Shown: piece after piece, positions 1 to 11,576 of the stretch
Position numbering within the stretch: the first letter of the stretch is position 1
Layout: every line of letters begins with the position of its first letter
Origin: Aurelia coerulea
Taxonomy: Eukaryota > Cnidaria > Scyphozoa > Semaeostomeae > Ulmaridae
Assembly: GCA_039566865.1 (NCBI GenBank)
Contig: CM076947.1
Coordinates: 1,061,501-1,125,500 of the forward strand
Length of the DNA stretch: 64,000 nucleotides
Direction: 5' to 3'
Made by a program: the position numbers and the translations under genes
The notes under the pieces: generated by a model
What the model was told of the DNA's origin: nothing
Databases searched by the model: none
Seen by the model: the letters and a program-made list of their open reading frames with translations, nothing else

Positions 1-1755
1 TATGTTTTAATTCCAAAAGGGGATGCAATGCATAATACTGTGCATTCTTGTACAGCTCAATAGCTGTGAGACATCTTAAACTAACTGCAAGTGACTCATC
101 ACCCACTAAAGCAATAGAGCAGGCATTGAACAAACAATTGCCACATCCACTTTTTCTACAAGGAATGATGATCCACATTGAGAACTCTACAAAGATACTG
201 ACAGAAAAATCCTGTTGACAGATGATTTCAGGCTTAAACAGGGTTGATGTTATGAGTAAATACTATCTGTTCAACAATGTTTGGTGTACACTTGGGTGAA
301 AGCAAAGAGATGGTCAAAATGTTTACCCCCTGACTAGCTTTTCATGAAAACAAAAAGTGCACATGATAAAGTTCTTGTTATGAAAGGTTGATGAATGAAA
401 TGTTTCTAATATTACACCAAAGTCCAATTCTTTGTTTAGTGTCTGGTGAGTGCTCTTTCAACATAGTTTTAAACAAAGATTTTATTAACTCGAGAAAAAA
501 ATGTGTGCAAATTAATTTCAAAGTATTTTTTTCATGACCGATTTTAGCAAGCATTATTACTTCAAATTCATTCAGCTAATGCAATGACACAGACTGGAAA
601 TTTGTGCTATTTTTACTGAACTACTATTCAACCTAATCCTTGTGCCTGCATCTGGGGATACCAATTACCATACATGCATTTGAAAATTTGATGCACGTTA
701 TTTTTATAAGAAATTGCCCATAAGAAACTCAACTCTCAGATTGCCACACAAATAAGAAACTGCAGTGGTGGGAAAATAAGAAACTATTTACTTTGATTAA
801 GGAAATTCTTGGCATACTTTTACTTTACTTTCATTTGTTTCATGGCTCATATTACTCATACGGTTCTTGAGTAATGTTTAAAACCATGTGTTGAAATTTT
901 CACAAAGGCAACATGAATATTGTGAACATGAAGATTGTTATGGAGCACTAAGAAAGTCGTAAGAAACTCTGAGTACTGAAAATCTGATAATTTCATAAAA
1001 AATTTTAGTGCTGCCTATTGGCCTGATCAATGAAAAGATCCTGAGTCACATACAGTCACATCTTGCAAAGAATTTCAGTCCCAATGCAAATATGGGAGAA
1101 CTTTGTACTTTGGAGGGGATCCCTTCACATGGGGAAGTCCCTATGCATCATTCGATACCATAGAAATAGAAATAGGAGGCACTCACGTCTTTTTGTGATT
1201 TCAACATGAAAGTTTTCAAATTTTAAGTTTAGTTTCTTACGCTGTTTCTTATTTCCTATTGACTTTGTTATTTCTTAGTAATCATATTACAGTTTATAAC
1301 ACTGCTGCAATTATGTTCCTTCACGTATGCAAAACGTCAGGTGGGAAGAACTCCCAGGGAACATGTACATGTTCTTTTCTCCGCAACTTGTGCTTGACTA
1401 GATCGGTACATGTACATCGCTGTTATATCATAGGAGTTCCTTGCTGAAGTTTGGCACCAACGGTACATCCTTGCTAAAGGTAAACAAACCAGAACAATCC
1501 CTATCTTCTGCGCAGTGTTGGATTGAACGCAAGCATTTGAGGATGAAAACAGGAAGTGGGCATAAGCCTCGCAAGACCCGTCAACTGCTGTAGCATGCCT
1601 TACACACCGAGACCCGGCACCAATCTTGGAGTGGGACCCGCATTTTATCAGACCTACGGGCCCGCATTTTACAGAAGCCGGTTGTATAACAGTACCATGT
1701 AATGACAAATCGAATTTTGTACTTGTCTTTTCTCCAGTCTTCCTCAGTTCTCGTT
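1..1755. other. Intergenic, AT-rich, no supported gene
   Basis: I see no convincing coding exon here. Short open frames around 1.26-1.85 kb lack splice context and domain signals. At about 700-1010 there is a dispersed repeat built around variants of ATAAGAAACTC; related copies occur near 4.71-4.90 kb and 50.82-51.14 kb. Confidence 0.6.
700..1010. repeat. Dispersed ATAAGAAACTC-type repeat, copy 1
   Basis: The block contains repeated TAAGAAAC motifs, a CAACTCTCAG segment, and an end close to GAAAATCTGATAATTT. The same order of motifs recurs near 4.71-4.90 kb and 50.82-51.14 kb. The class is unknown because no clear termini or target duplication could be read. Confidence 0.5.
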
Positions 1756-1759
1756 TTAA

Positions 1760-1872
1760 CCCTATCTGACCTGGGGAGGGGCAGATTCCCCCCTCCCCCC
1801 CTAGTAAATTTCTGTTTACACAGTTTACCGTGTATGCTGCAGGCATCTGAGATTTTCCCAGGTCAGATAGGG
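1760..1872. mobile_element. 113-bp piggyBac-type MITE flanked by TTAA
   Basis: The element begins CCCTATCTGACCTGGG and ends with its reverse complement. It is flanked on both sides by TTAA (1756-1759 and 1873-1876). A TTAA duplication next to a CCC terminus is the hallmark of piggyBac-class transposition, so this is probably a non-autonomous derivative. The interior has no coding capacity. Confidence 0.75.
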
Positions 1873-2339
1873 TTAAGCTGCTGTATGACTCTTGTATTTT
1901 CTCTCTCTTATTTGTCTAAGTTCAGCATTGTTGGAACACAAAATGGAAAAGGATCTTTTCAAGGCACTGACATTCATATTATTATCTGACAATGCATCAG
2001 CATCAACCACACTTTCAATTACCTTCTCAATTTCTTCAATATTTGTTACCGGTTTTTATTTATTTTTCGTTCAAAGTCTCAGTTTCTGCACAACCCAAAA
2101 GATCGATATCTCTCTAAAACCAGGGCTTGCCTTTCTACCTTCCTATTATAGACACATAGCAGCAGATGGTGGAGTGCTCTTCACAGCCTGTTCTATTGAC
2201 TCTTAGAAAATACCTGCATTAAGCCTTTTTGGCATTGAGTTGGTGTATGGACTGAACTTGGGACAACAAATAACAACAATAAAGACTGTTTCACTTGGGA
2301 CAACAAATACAACTTCAGAATCTTTGGGTCAAAACTTAC

Positions 2340-2594
2340 CTGGCCTTGACTTCATTGAAACTACCTGACCTGTGCTCTTGAAACCTGAAAAGTAGCGTAT
2401 AACGCTTCCACCAAAAATATCTTTGGCTCCTTTCCACAAACATTTTGTTTCATGACTATACTCAATTTTGCTGGTATTACTCAAAAGAAACCACTTGGTA
2501 TTGTCATCTATGAAGTGGAAGAGCACATAATTGATAGGGAATTTACATGTTGAGATGCCTTTTGCAAGATTTAGGACAACATTTGGCATCTTCT
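2340..2594 (-). CDS. Candidate internal exon, unrecognised protein
   Basis: On the minus strand an open frame of about 85 codons ends at a good donor (CCAG followed by GTAAGT at 2339-2334). It is preceded by a plausible acceptor (TGTATGTGCAG just upstream of 2594). The peptide contains FPINYVLFHFIDDNTKWFLL and a Trp/Lys-rich middle. I recognise no family. It lies downstream of two other minus-strand open stretches (2640-2990 and 3249-3497) and may belong to the same gene, but I could not prove the joins between them. Confidence 0.45.
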
Positions 2595-2638
2595 CTGCAC
2601 ATACAATTTTGGAGGCATGAACACAATGCAGAACTGTG

Positions 2639-2990
2639 TCAACAATGCTGGAAAATCCTCCAGAAAGTGTCCACTGTTACATTATCTCTAGACATGTTAT
2701 TTGGCAGAACAACAATTATGCAGAGTGCAACAGAGGGATGTGTTGTGAAAAGGAAGTTCCACACTTCATCAATACCTGTGGTTGGTACTTGTTGTGAATC
2801 CTGCACCCCAAACTTCTGCAAGGCAACTTTGAATATCAATTCATCAAGCTCACTTAAATTTGAAATGTCAGATGACAAAGACTGCTTTACTTCATTGTAA
2901 AGTTGGATGCATTTCATTCTGATGCTAGCATTTGATCTATTGTATCCAGGAACAACATGGTCAAGATATGCATTGATACAGGTATATATT
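2639..2990 (-). CDS. Candidate exon, unrecognised protein
   Basis: This minus-strand frame runs from about 2990, where it reads INAYLDHVVPGYNRSNASIR, through SDISNLSELDELIFKVALQ to a stop at 2639. The composition looks like ordinary protein (amphipathic, few repeats), and the frame stays open upstream of the first internal Met. The stop at 2639 with no clean donor just before it leaves the 3' border uncertain. It probably belongs with the neighbouring minus-strand exons. No domain was recognised. Confidence 0.4.
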
Positions 2991-3248
2991 ACTTCATAAT
3001 GGTTACTTTCAGTACCATTTACAGGACACCTACCTTTCGGGAAAGTTTAACACCCAAGCATCGTCAAGCCACTCAAACGGTGTTTACCTCAAAATCAGAC
3101 CAGTTATATCGGACATCTGCAGTTTGAACTTGCTCTGTCTCCTCATTCTGCTGCAATGTATTTTTTTTTTAATTGTATTTGTCTGGGTACCTATTTCTGT
3201 GACTGTACTAGCCGAAGATTCATTTGATATCTTTGCACTTGCAGGAAT

Positions 3249-3497
3249 TTAACATCTCAATTTAGACATTTTTACCCTTCTGTCTGACTGTTTCCTGGCA
3301 AAGATATTTACAATTTCTGCATCATTTTCAGGGTCAAATTTTGAAAAGCTACCATCAGAAGAAGTTTCAATACTCTGACAAGAATCAGAATCATTTTCAA
3401 GTTGGCTTACATAGTATGGTGTGTAACTCACCTTGCACTCTTCACCAAGAGCAGATGTTGTCAATAGTGCCCTTTCTGCAGATTTCCTAACTAACAT
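3249..3497 (-). CDS. Candidate exon, acidic Ser-rich segment
   Basis: An 82-codon minus-strand frame with an acidic, Ser-rich stretch (ENDSDSCQSIETSSDGSFSK) followed by a basic end. Such a segment is typical of a linker in a nuclear protein or a transposase N-terminus, but no family is recognised. A TTAG acceptor-like site lies at its start. It is grouped with the two exons downstream on the same strand only by position. Confidence 0.3.
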   Translation of the reverse strand: MLVRKSAERALLTTSALGEECKVSYTPYYVSQLENDSDSCQSIETSSDGSFSKFDPENDAEIVNIFARKQSDRRVKMSKLRC

Positions 3498-3673
3498 GAA
3501 AAAATGTTGAAGGGAATATCTTTAAGAGTGGCAACTATTTCGTTGTAGGCCTACATGGTTCTAGTTTATGGAAACTTGCAAAAGGACGTTTTTCGGATAG
3601 GGGACTTCAAACAAAAATACCCAACAAATGGCAACACATTGCAATTCTTAAAATGAGGGTCCAACTCTCTGAC

Positions 3674-4457
3674 ACATGCGGCTAAATCTCAAAATGCCAC
3701 CGGCCTCTGATTGGATAATTTTCCTACCTCGTTTTCATGTTTATTATGATAGACAATGAAAAAGATGCTGATGTTGACTATGACCATATATTTCTATGAC
3801 TATGAACATAGAAATATTTTTATGACTATGATTAGACCTAACAACAAAGACAGAGCCTTGCTGAGCCGTGTCGCATCATACATTTTAAGAAAGGGAATTT
3901 CTTTGATAAAGATAAGAAAGATCAGCCATTCTGTACGGAATTTTGTGAATGCTGCCATGCTTCAGAACTGATGATAACCAATGCCATCTTCATGACATCT
4001 GATGTTTTATTGGCTTGCAAATTGTTTCTTTTATTTCCAAATTTAAATTCATACCTGTCTGCACATGAATAATAAGGTTGACAATTAAACTTTTCAAAGT
4101 TTGTAAAGGAGAATGAGGAGCAGATTGTTTCCGCTTTGCAGGAAGGACAGAACATGCCATGCATGTTTCCAAACAGTTGGCCAAACCGTGAAATTGTGCA
4201 CAGATGAGTTCAGAATAGAAATAATAACAATGCAGTTCTTTTGAAATTTAGGGCCAACCATAGATAAAAGTCATTAAAGTCAAATTCTTGAATTGTGTTG
4301 AGGAACAACCCTCACAGCTTCAGGTCGGCCGAAGACTTTTTTTTTAAAATAGACTTCATTTCCTCTTCTGCTTCATCTTCTACATAATAAACATGAAAAC
4401 GAGATAGAAAAATTAGCCAATCAGAGGCCGGTGGCATTTTGAGATTTAGCCGCATGT
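3674..4457. mobile_element. 784-bp inverted-repeat element, 9-bp target duplication
   Basis: The terminal inverted repeats start ACATGCGGCTAAATCTCAAA and extend about 75 bp at each end (3674-3750 and about 4385-4457). The flanks are an exact 9-bp direct repeat, CTCTCTGAC, at 3665-3673 and 4458-4466. A 9-bp duplication with long inverted repeats fits a Mutator-like (MULE) non-autonomous element. Short open frames inside are not credible genes. Confidence 0.75.
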
Positions 4458-4964
4458 CTCTCTGACATCTTCAGAAAACATCTCAGCGATTTTGGAGAGG
4501 ACAAATATAACTGAAGTTTTGAAACAACTCAAGTCTGCATATTAAAGCCATAGCTCTGATTATATAATCTTTCTGATCCTAATTCTTCTTATAAGCCCTT
4601 GAAAGATCGGAAAGGCAAACGTATAGGTAGGCTTCCATGATCAGGTGTTGAGGCAAGGGTTGGCAGTTTTGCTACCTTCTGTCCTAGACATGCACGTACA
4701 CATATTTTTTATAAGAAACCCAACTCTCAGTACGCTAAGAAACTCCAGTGCTGCGAAAATATAGCTAAAGATACTATTTATTTCAATAAAGGAAATCCTT
4801 GCCATATTTCTTATTTTCTCTTCACTTTTTTCCTGTGTTACAATGCTCAGAAGGTACCTTAGTTATGTTTAAACAGTGGAAATTTTTTTTTTGAAACATT
4901 CAGCATGGCACAGGAAGTATACATGACGAAAGATTGCTATAGAACCTTTAAGGGGATCAGCTCG

Positions 4965-5405
4965 TTATTCCGACATCTCTATATTCCGACATCCCATTAT
5001 TGCGACATCTCCATATTCCGACACATTAAATATAGGTGTTTTCCCCGTTTAAATCCCCATACACATATATCTCAATATTCCGACGTCTCGATATTCCGAC
5101 CTCCCGTTATTTCGACACCTTATATTCCAATATTCCAACTTATAAAGTCAGTCGCAAATTAGATGTCACTTGAGATTTGCGATAATGCAAAATTCATTTG
5201 CAAAACACTTCTATTTTGTCATTCGCGGTCATTTGCAGGTGACATCTAATTTGGGAAAGACTATAATTCTTTAAATTTTACTTCAAACTTATTAACTGAT
5301 TAACAGTATTTGAAACAGAAATCCGTAAAAAATCTCTGTGATACAGCCTTCAAGAAAAACGAGATGTCAGAATATGGAGATGTCGGAATTAGGAGATGTT
5401 GAAAC
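4965..5405. repeat. ATTCCGACATCTC minisatellite with inverted arm
   Basis: From about 4965 to 5130 variants of ATTCCGACATCTC recur. The inverse form (GAGATGTCGGAAT) occurs at about 5363-5402, so the block can fold back on itself. Flanking DNA carries the dispersed TAAGAAAC repeat at 4.71-4.90 kb. No coding potential. Confidence 0.6.
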
Positions 5406-5589
5406 ATAGAAATGCGTAAGAATCTCCAGACACTCCAAGTACATAAATCTGATAATTTACTAAAGAAATAATAAAAAGAAGCGAGAAAAGAGAAAGGATG
5501 AAACATGAAATAAATATGAAATATACGATAATTTACATGCGGGCCAAATGCTTAACTGTGAATCTCTGAGAACTACGTGATTTTCTTCA

Positions 5590-5775
5590 ACAGCTCTAAC
5601 AACTCTGAGACAATCCTGACGTCTCCGACATCTCCGAGATTTTCTCAACTATTTTCTCCGACATCTCCGATATTTTCTCCAATATTTTCTCCAACATCTC
5701 CGGCAACTCCGATATTTTCTCCGACATCTCCGACAACTCTGATATTTTCTCTGACATCTCCGACGTTTCCGTGTT
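5590..5775. repeat. CCGACATCTCCGATATTTTC minisatellite
   Basis: The unit CCGACATCTCCGATATTTTC and shorter derivatives recur about seven times. The core CCGACATCTC is shared with the repeat block at 4965-5405, so the two are probably related. Open frames here on both strands are artefacts of the repeat. Confidence 0.65.
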
Positions 5776-5963
5776 TTCGGCCTGGCCCAAATAATTTCCG
5801 TTCAAATAAGCTATGCCACTTAAAAGGTCACTTCAACACATCTCTTCATTTGTCAAATACTGAGTTGCAGAAATCAAGGGCAGCAGGTCATTCTGCAGCG
5901 TTGCCAAAACTCCAAGCAAATAGAGAAATTCTGAGGCAAAGTTATTAAAGAGTCTTCCATCTG

Positions 5964-7000
5964 GTTGGAAACAAAGCCGAATGTAAATATTGCCTGAAAG
6001 ATGGAATGGTAGATCTTCTTTCTAAAACTGGTGCATTCAAGCAAAGATTAGATGCACATTTGACAAGCAAACACCACCAAAATATGCTTGCAAACAGTTG
6101 TGGTAAAGTTCAAGGGAAAATTGAGTTTTAAGAAAGATGACCCATCTGGCCCTGAGTGACTAGACATTGGGATGAAGGAGATGTTACCATCATTAACACC
6201 AAAGGGTCTGAGAGAGGAATCTAGAATCATACCGCAGCTAGATGAAAAGATTGCAATAAATACAAAACCAAGGTGTTTAGTTTCCATTTTAGTGTTTGAA
6301 AGTCCAGTTTGGCTACACAGGTGTCCAGTAGAAGACAAGATAACCCAACGTCTATCAGAGTTGGCAGAAAGACAGGTGGCTCTTTAGATGCCCTTATTTG
6401 ATCACTGCAAGGAATTCCTGTATTTTCTGATGAAGGGGTAACTGTCACTGACCAACAAGTTGGAAAAGGTCGGTTTGGAGTTGTTAAGGTTGCAACATTG
6501 CACAAGCTTGGCATTAAGGTTGCAGCAAAAGTGCTGGATGCTTCCTCAATCTCATCAAAGGCTATCAAGGCTGAAGCAGTTTTTGGCCTCACTCTGAGTG
6601 GTCATCAACATTTTCCATACTGCTTTGGTCTTCTTGGTGACAACATCATCCTGATGGAGTAGTTTGCATTTAATCACAAAGCTGCCTTTCCAACACTGGC
6701 CTCCAAATGCAAACATCTTAAACCTGCTGAACTGAAATCTGCTGTTGAAAGTATTTTTGTTGCCTTTTCCTATATGCACTCTAAGAATCTGTTGCACAAC
6801 GATATTAAGGCTGTCAATGTTATTTTAGCTGACACAGTTAAGGTTATTGATTTTGGCAAAGTGACCACATTTGCCAATCCTGCTGTATACAACATTATTC
6901 CTGGAGCTAAGGAACATGAAATCAGTGGCAAAGACATCTTGCCCACGAGCTAAGAAACATTCCTGGCAGTAAGCAAAGTGTTTTGACCGATACATACTCA
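5964..7000 (+). pseudogene. Broken zinc-finger plus protein-kinase gene
   Basis: The first part (5964-6132) encodes a C-x2-C ... H-x4-H finger-like segment (ECKYCLKD, then HLTSKHHQ). A middle section lies in another frame (about 6135-6387). From about 6415 a protein-kinase domain is clear: the glycine loop GKGRFGVVKV, a VAAKVL lysine strand, a catalytic loop LLHNDIKAVNVIL, and IDFGK for the DFG motif. The usual HRD is HND. The kinase frame is interrupted by TAG at 6660-6662 and decays after about 6950 with several stops. No APE motif or C-lobe end can be read. The coding signal is certain, but the gene is dead as assembled. Whether the finger and kinase were one protein is inferred from spacing and strand. 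Confidence 0.7.
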
Positions 7001-7439
7001 ATAGAGTACATGCTGAAACACACTGCAGGTATAATAGGATGCAATGCACTTATCCAACTTGGGAGATTGACGAAGAGGGACTTGTTTTGAGACTTGAAAC
7101 TTGTGAAAGGTCATAGTCGTTTGTTTCTTGTTTTGAGTGATAAAAATTCTGAGAAGAAAATCTTCCGTATATTTCTGTTGATTGCCTCATTGTTACACCG
7201 CTCGGAAATTGTAACCTTGTTACAATTTACAATTTGTGACAGGAGCGGGATCATCAAAGCTGAGAAGTTTCAGAACCCTTGTTTGAATCATTTTGGAGAG
7301 AACCGCGGATATTTTTGGTCAGTGAAGCGCTTATAAGTGAAGAGTATGTACGTAAACTTTGTAAATACATCTTGCTGAACATTTTTTGACATTTATTGCA
7401 AATATATATACAGAGATCAAAACTTGTAGATAAATAGAC

Positions 7440-7993
7440 GATGGTAAATGGTGCAAGAACGAAAGGGAGAGCGGCAATGATGTTGGATGAGCCGTCACCC
7501 TTATTGGCAGAGAGATCGAGAGAGAATGGACACGAGACGGAGCTGAAAACAGTCGTACAACCGATAAAATTATTTGGCAAGGAATGAAAACACGCAAACG
7601 GAAGATCGTGCGAAGAATTATTCATGTACCGCTTTGTTCTTCGGAATCCTTCCAAACAAATTTTACAGCAGCCAGGAAACTTGCGGATCGGAAATAAATA
7701 ATTCATATATACAAGTTCCTGCTGCTGCTTTTCAAGGAAGAGTCTCGGAATATGTATGCATTCTATTCCTTGTATCACCTCTTGCCACCAAAAATCATCA
7801 CGTGATGGAACCATTTTCAAGCCAGTCTCATGCAAATAGAAAGCCAATCCAAGTGCTGTACCTGAACCAAATCCATTACACAGCGCTTATCAACAAAAGA
7901 GAGCCACAGGGCTACATTGTGCCGAAGAATGACACTGATGATTTACAGCAGTATGCAGAAGAGGCACACCTCCTTACGCAGGTGGAGGAATAA
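7440..7993 (+). pseudogene. Possible OTU-protease remnant
   Basis: The 3' part reads PIQVLYLNQIHYTALIN, which resembles the C-terminal catalytic-His strand of OTU cysteine proteases (compare the general pattern PI-x-h-x-Y-x2-x-IHYNSh). The upstream coding is split between frames and no clear D-G-x-C catalytic start is visible, so the copy is probably frameshifted. A minus-strand frame of 197 codons overlaps the region but carries no domain signal and is read as a shadow. The family call rests on one short motif. Confidence 0.3.
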
Positions 7994-8141
7994 TCAATAC
8001 ACGATAGCGGTAAAGATGGCAGCGAGGAAGTTTTTACTAAGATGCATTGCGCTCAAATTGAAATTCTTTAGCAAATTATATAGGAATTTGATTAAAGAAC
8101 ACACTGTATCTAGGCAAAAAAGTCATCGCCGCCATTTTTAG

Positions 8142-9600
8142 CGCAATTGTCTATTTCAACTGTACCTTCAGATTCTGATCCAGTTGGCGAATAATATAAT
8201 TTGATGAACTAAGCTTGATCATATTGTAGTAATCACCAACTAGTAACAGAATTCACTAGTGCGGTTGGCATTGGACCATTTTGAAGCCAATTACTCGCAA
8301 AGAGGAGACCCATGAAAGTGCTGTATCTCCACCATAATCTATTCTCTATACAAAATTACGGTAGGCAATTTCCTACTAAAAATTATTCGTGTATAGGATC
8401 TCCACGGACATTCCCTTTCACCATACTATATGTGAGTATTTACCTTCTTTTACAATGAAAGCAAAGAGACGGTTCAATGGTATGTGATGCCCATGTTATT
8501 GGAAAAACTATCAATGGCGAGGGGCATTAACAGGACGAAGTTCTAAATATATTTCTTTTTCACAAAAACGTGAACTTTTATGCCTCAATCAGTAGCAACC
8601 AGGCGTCAGCCCCAGCGTCTAAATCACAGATGCTTGGGGACCGCAGGACCGCTAAACTTTATTAACTTAAAGTTCAGCAGTAATGCTCTAGCCTGCTTGT
8701 AAAAGAACTCATCCCAGCCCCAATATGCTCGAAGATTACGGGGCCCCAAACAGGTTGAGTATTAAAGATGTAGTTGCACATGAAGGTAATTAACAAAGTA
8801 ATATCAATTATCTTGTATCAATCGTTTGTTTGTAAATTTCTGCTACAGAAAATGTGCAATAGTGAAAAATATGCTAGAACAGTTGCAACTTCACCTTTAG
8901 CTCATAAACCCAACAATTAAAAAAAATGTTGGCCTCTGCAATACTGCTAAACTTTAACAAACTTTAACGACTTAAGGTATAGCAGTAATGCCCTAACCTG
9001 CTTGGCTTTGGCTATTACATTGGATCAACCCTTATACTGGGGGTCAATACATTGGTCGTGGTGGTGGTGGTGTTGGTGGTAGTGTTGGCAGTGGTGGTGA
9101 ATCAATGACTATCATGTCTTGTATGGAAAGTAACATGACAAGCAGCATCTACTGGCACATTATCACATATGAACTATTTCATATGAACTGGTGGAATGCA
9201 GAATATGGCATAGCATTATTGCTAAACTTAAGCAGCAAGTGGTTTAGTACTAATGCAAAAGCTGAGGCATTTTGTGATGTTTCTCTATGACAAATCACCA
9301 ACAACGCAAAAACTCTATCAACTACCCTCCAATACCATACTAGTGAAACGTTTCTTTGCTAAAGTTACCTAATGCTTTTTCGATGAAAGTGCTCAGAGAT
9401 TGACGTTGAGTGGATGAAATCATTGTTGCATCGGTATATACTGTTGTGTATAATACATTTTGGATGTGATTTAGAGATGGCTCCTGATCCAAATTAAGTG
9501 AAGAGTATGCTAATCAGAAATTCAGAAAAAGCAAGCTGTGCATATTACGTAGCAACCTATTTCTTGACCTTCCAAGAGATATATATTTACATGGAATATT
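8142..9600. other. Intergenic, no supported gene
   Basis: AT-rich sequence with a GGTGGTGGT-type simple repeat near 9056-9100. A diverged duplicated segment around AGCAGTAATGC occurs at about 8640-8700 and 8945-9010. No convincing exon or RNA gene. Confidence 0.55.
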
Positions 9601-9615
9601 ATTTGTCGTAGAACT

Positions 9616-10609
9616 ATGGCAGCTGGAGCAGGTGGTAAGATGGTGGAAGTACACTTTGGTGGGGAGAAAGATGTGAGTTGACTTAATCTATGTATGCCTT
9701 ATTAAACTTGAACTAACTTACGTGTTGATAATAGTTCCTCATATTCATAGCACTATTCTCAAAGCGACGCCTCCTTTTTCTATTCCAAACCTTCTACTGT
9801 ATGTGAGTGAAATGTTTGTGTGCACGCTGTTTCAATTTGTCATTGATTTCTTTCCACAGAAAATTTATTGGCCAAACGATAAAGGCGTCACCTTTTTTAA
9901 ATATAAAGCTGCAAAGAAACTCTCTGTGCAGCAGCACAGTGAGTTTAACTTGGGTGATGTGGACACAAGAAAAAGATTGGAGAGACCAAGGTTAGAACTT
10001 TTATAATTATTCTGAAAATCCTGGTAAGTGCATCATGCATCCGTTTTAAGTTGTACTGATCTTTCCTAAAGGAAACAGTTTCCTGCATCCGTGACTCACC
10101 AAGCTGTCTTTTTACCTTATTGATTTTGTAAACCAAAAACCATTTTGCTAATTTGTAATAGTTGGAGACTTACCACATTATAACATTAAAACAGATATGT
10201 TTGCTGCAAAAAAGTAGCATGTATAGAATGAGAGGATGCTCACCAACATCGCCTTCACTCAACGAAACACATGAGAGATTCCCTTTCATATCACATCACA
10301 TTTTATGGCTGAGAGCAACTATATAACAGTTAATATTTTATCCACATGGAACATGACAAATTGAGGATAGTGCTTGGTGGAGACAGGCGTGAGAGGAGGA
10401 GAAGGGACAAGCGGGACGAGAGGAGAGAAGAAAGAAGGGACAGGGACATGGACAGGGATTCATATATGTATGAGAGTAGATATAGAGAGGAAAGGGGCAG
10501 TAGGAGAGGAGAGAAGAGGGCTGCCAGCCCTGATTATTGGTCTGAGGTCTGCTCCTCCAAGAAGGCCTTCAGAACAGTTTTGGAGGTCCTGCGAGAGATG
10601 GATGCATAG
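9616..10609 (+). CDS. Three-exon gene for a 143-aa basic protein (paralogue 1)
   Basis: Exons read by eye: 9616-9672 (ATG to donor GTGAGT), 9860-9990 (acceptor TTTCCACAG, donor GTTAGA) and 10366-10609 (to TAG). Intron phases are 0 and 2 and the joined frame stays open. The N-terminal ~70 residues contain VEVHF, IYWP and KYKAAKKLSVQQ, which may form a small folded domain. The rest is extremely Arg/Asp/Glu-rich (RRERRRRDKRDERREERRDR), like RNA-processing or chromatin proteins. The third acceptor (AAATTGAG) is weak and is chosen mainly because it keeps phase with the gene at 55.0-56.1 kb, which has the same three-exon plan. I recognise no family; a nuclear location is inferred from the charge. 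Confidence 0.6.
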
Positions 10610-11575
10610 CTGATGGTTCTGTAAAAACAAAAGAACTGGAAATACCCTCTTTTCAATTACAGACATCTTTTCGTTGATCTCTTGCAGTGCTAAATTGGCA
10701 GCTCTAATATTATTGCTTAACAAAAACCACGTTTCTTTTTTGAACAAATATTTTCCCTTTGCAAAATACTGCTGCGAGAAGCTGTTGCATTCATCCTAAA
10801 TCGACTACTGCAATAATAAAGCTTTTCTCCTGTCTTGCTGCCTCTTACTAACTATCATAACAACATTAAAATCCCCCCTTGCTGTCTCGTCTCTATACAA
10901 AAGAAAACGTCCTGAAATTTGAAAATATCAAAAGCCATCCCATGTCTTCTTCTCCCATTAAACGTGAATAACCTGGCTTCGCCATGTTTAAAGATAAATT
11001 TGTTCCCATGCCTGATTAGTTCCCTTGCTCTCCCCAGTCATTTATAATGCATTTTTGTGTCCGCTCCCCAACAATTTAAAATAGATTTGCTGCCTTCTAT
11101 TGTAGGGGAGGGACCGGTTTAGGGTGCGTTGGTTTAGGGACGTTGTTGGTACCTTTGATCACATAAATGGTTACGGAAGTCCCCCACCGTATTAGTGGGG
11201 GGTTTGGGGGGCGTAGTAGTGGCTTGAGCACTTTTTAGCACGTCTTATCATCTGGGGGAATGAAAAATCTTTTCCTTAGTAGATATAACTCATTGAAGGG
11301 GATTCCATTCTCCCAAGAGGACAATATACACATGAGTGTATCTCAGTGTCATTACTGCCAGGAAGGAAGCAAAGGGGAATTAGGCTCATCGTTTTCATCA
11401 AAGATCGCCCCACAGGTGGGGGGGGGGGGGGTTCTTGGCCAAATTTTGGGTAAGAGTGTGCCGCGAGCATCTTCAAAAGGTCACCGTTGACTAGACTAAT
11501 TTTTACGAAAATAGTACCCTTGGCTAGACCAGTTTGTCCATTGTAAAAAACCATCTATGTTACTATAAAAATCAT
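10610..11575. other. Intergenic, no supported gene
   Basis: No exon with splice support. Poly-G/T runs occur around 11180-11215 and 11416-11430. A segment near 11236-11330 resembles one near 22375-22455 and may be a decayed dispersed repeat. Confidence 0.5.
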
Positions 11576-11576
11576 G

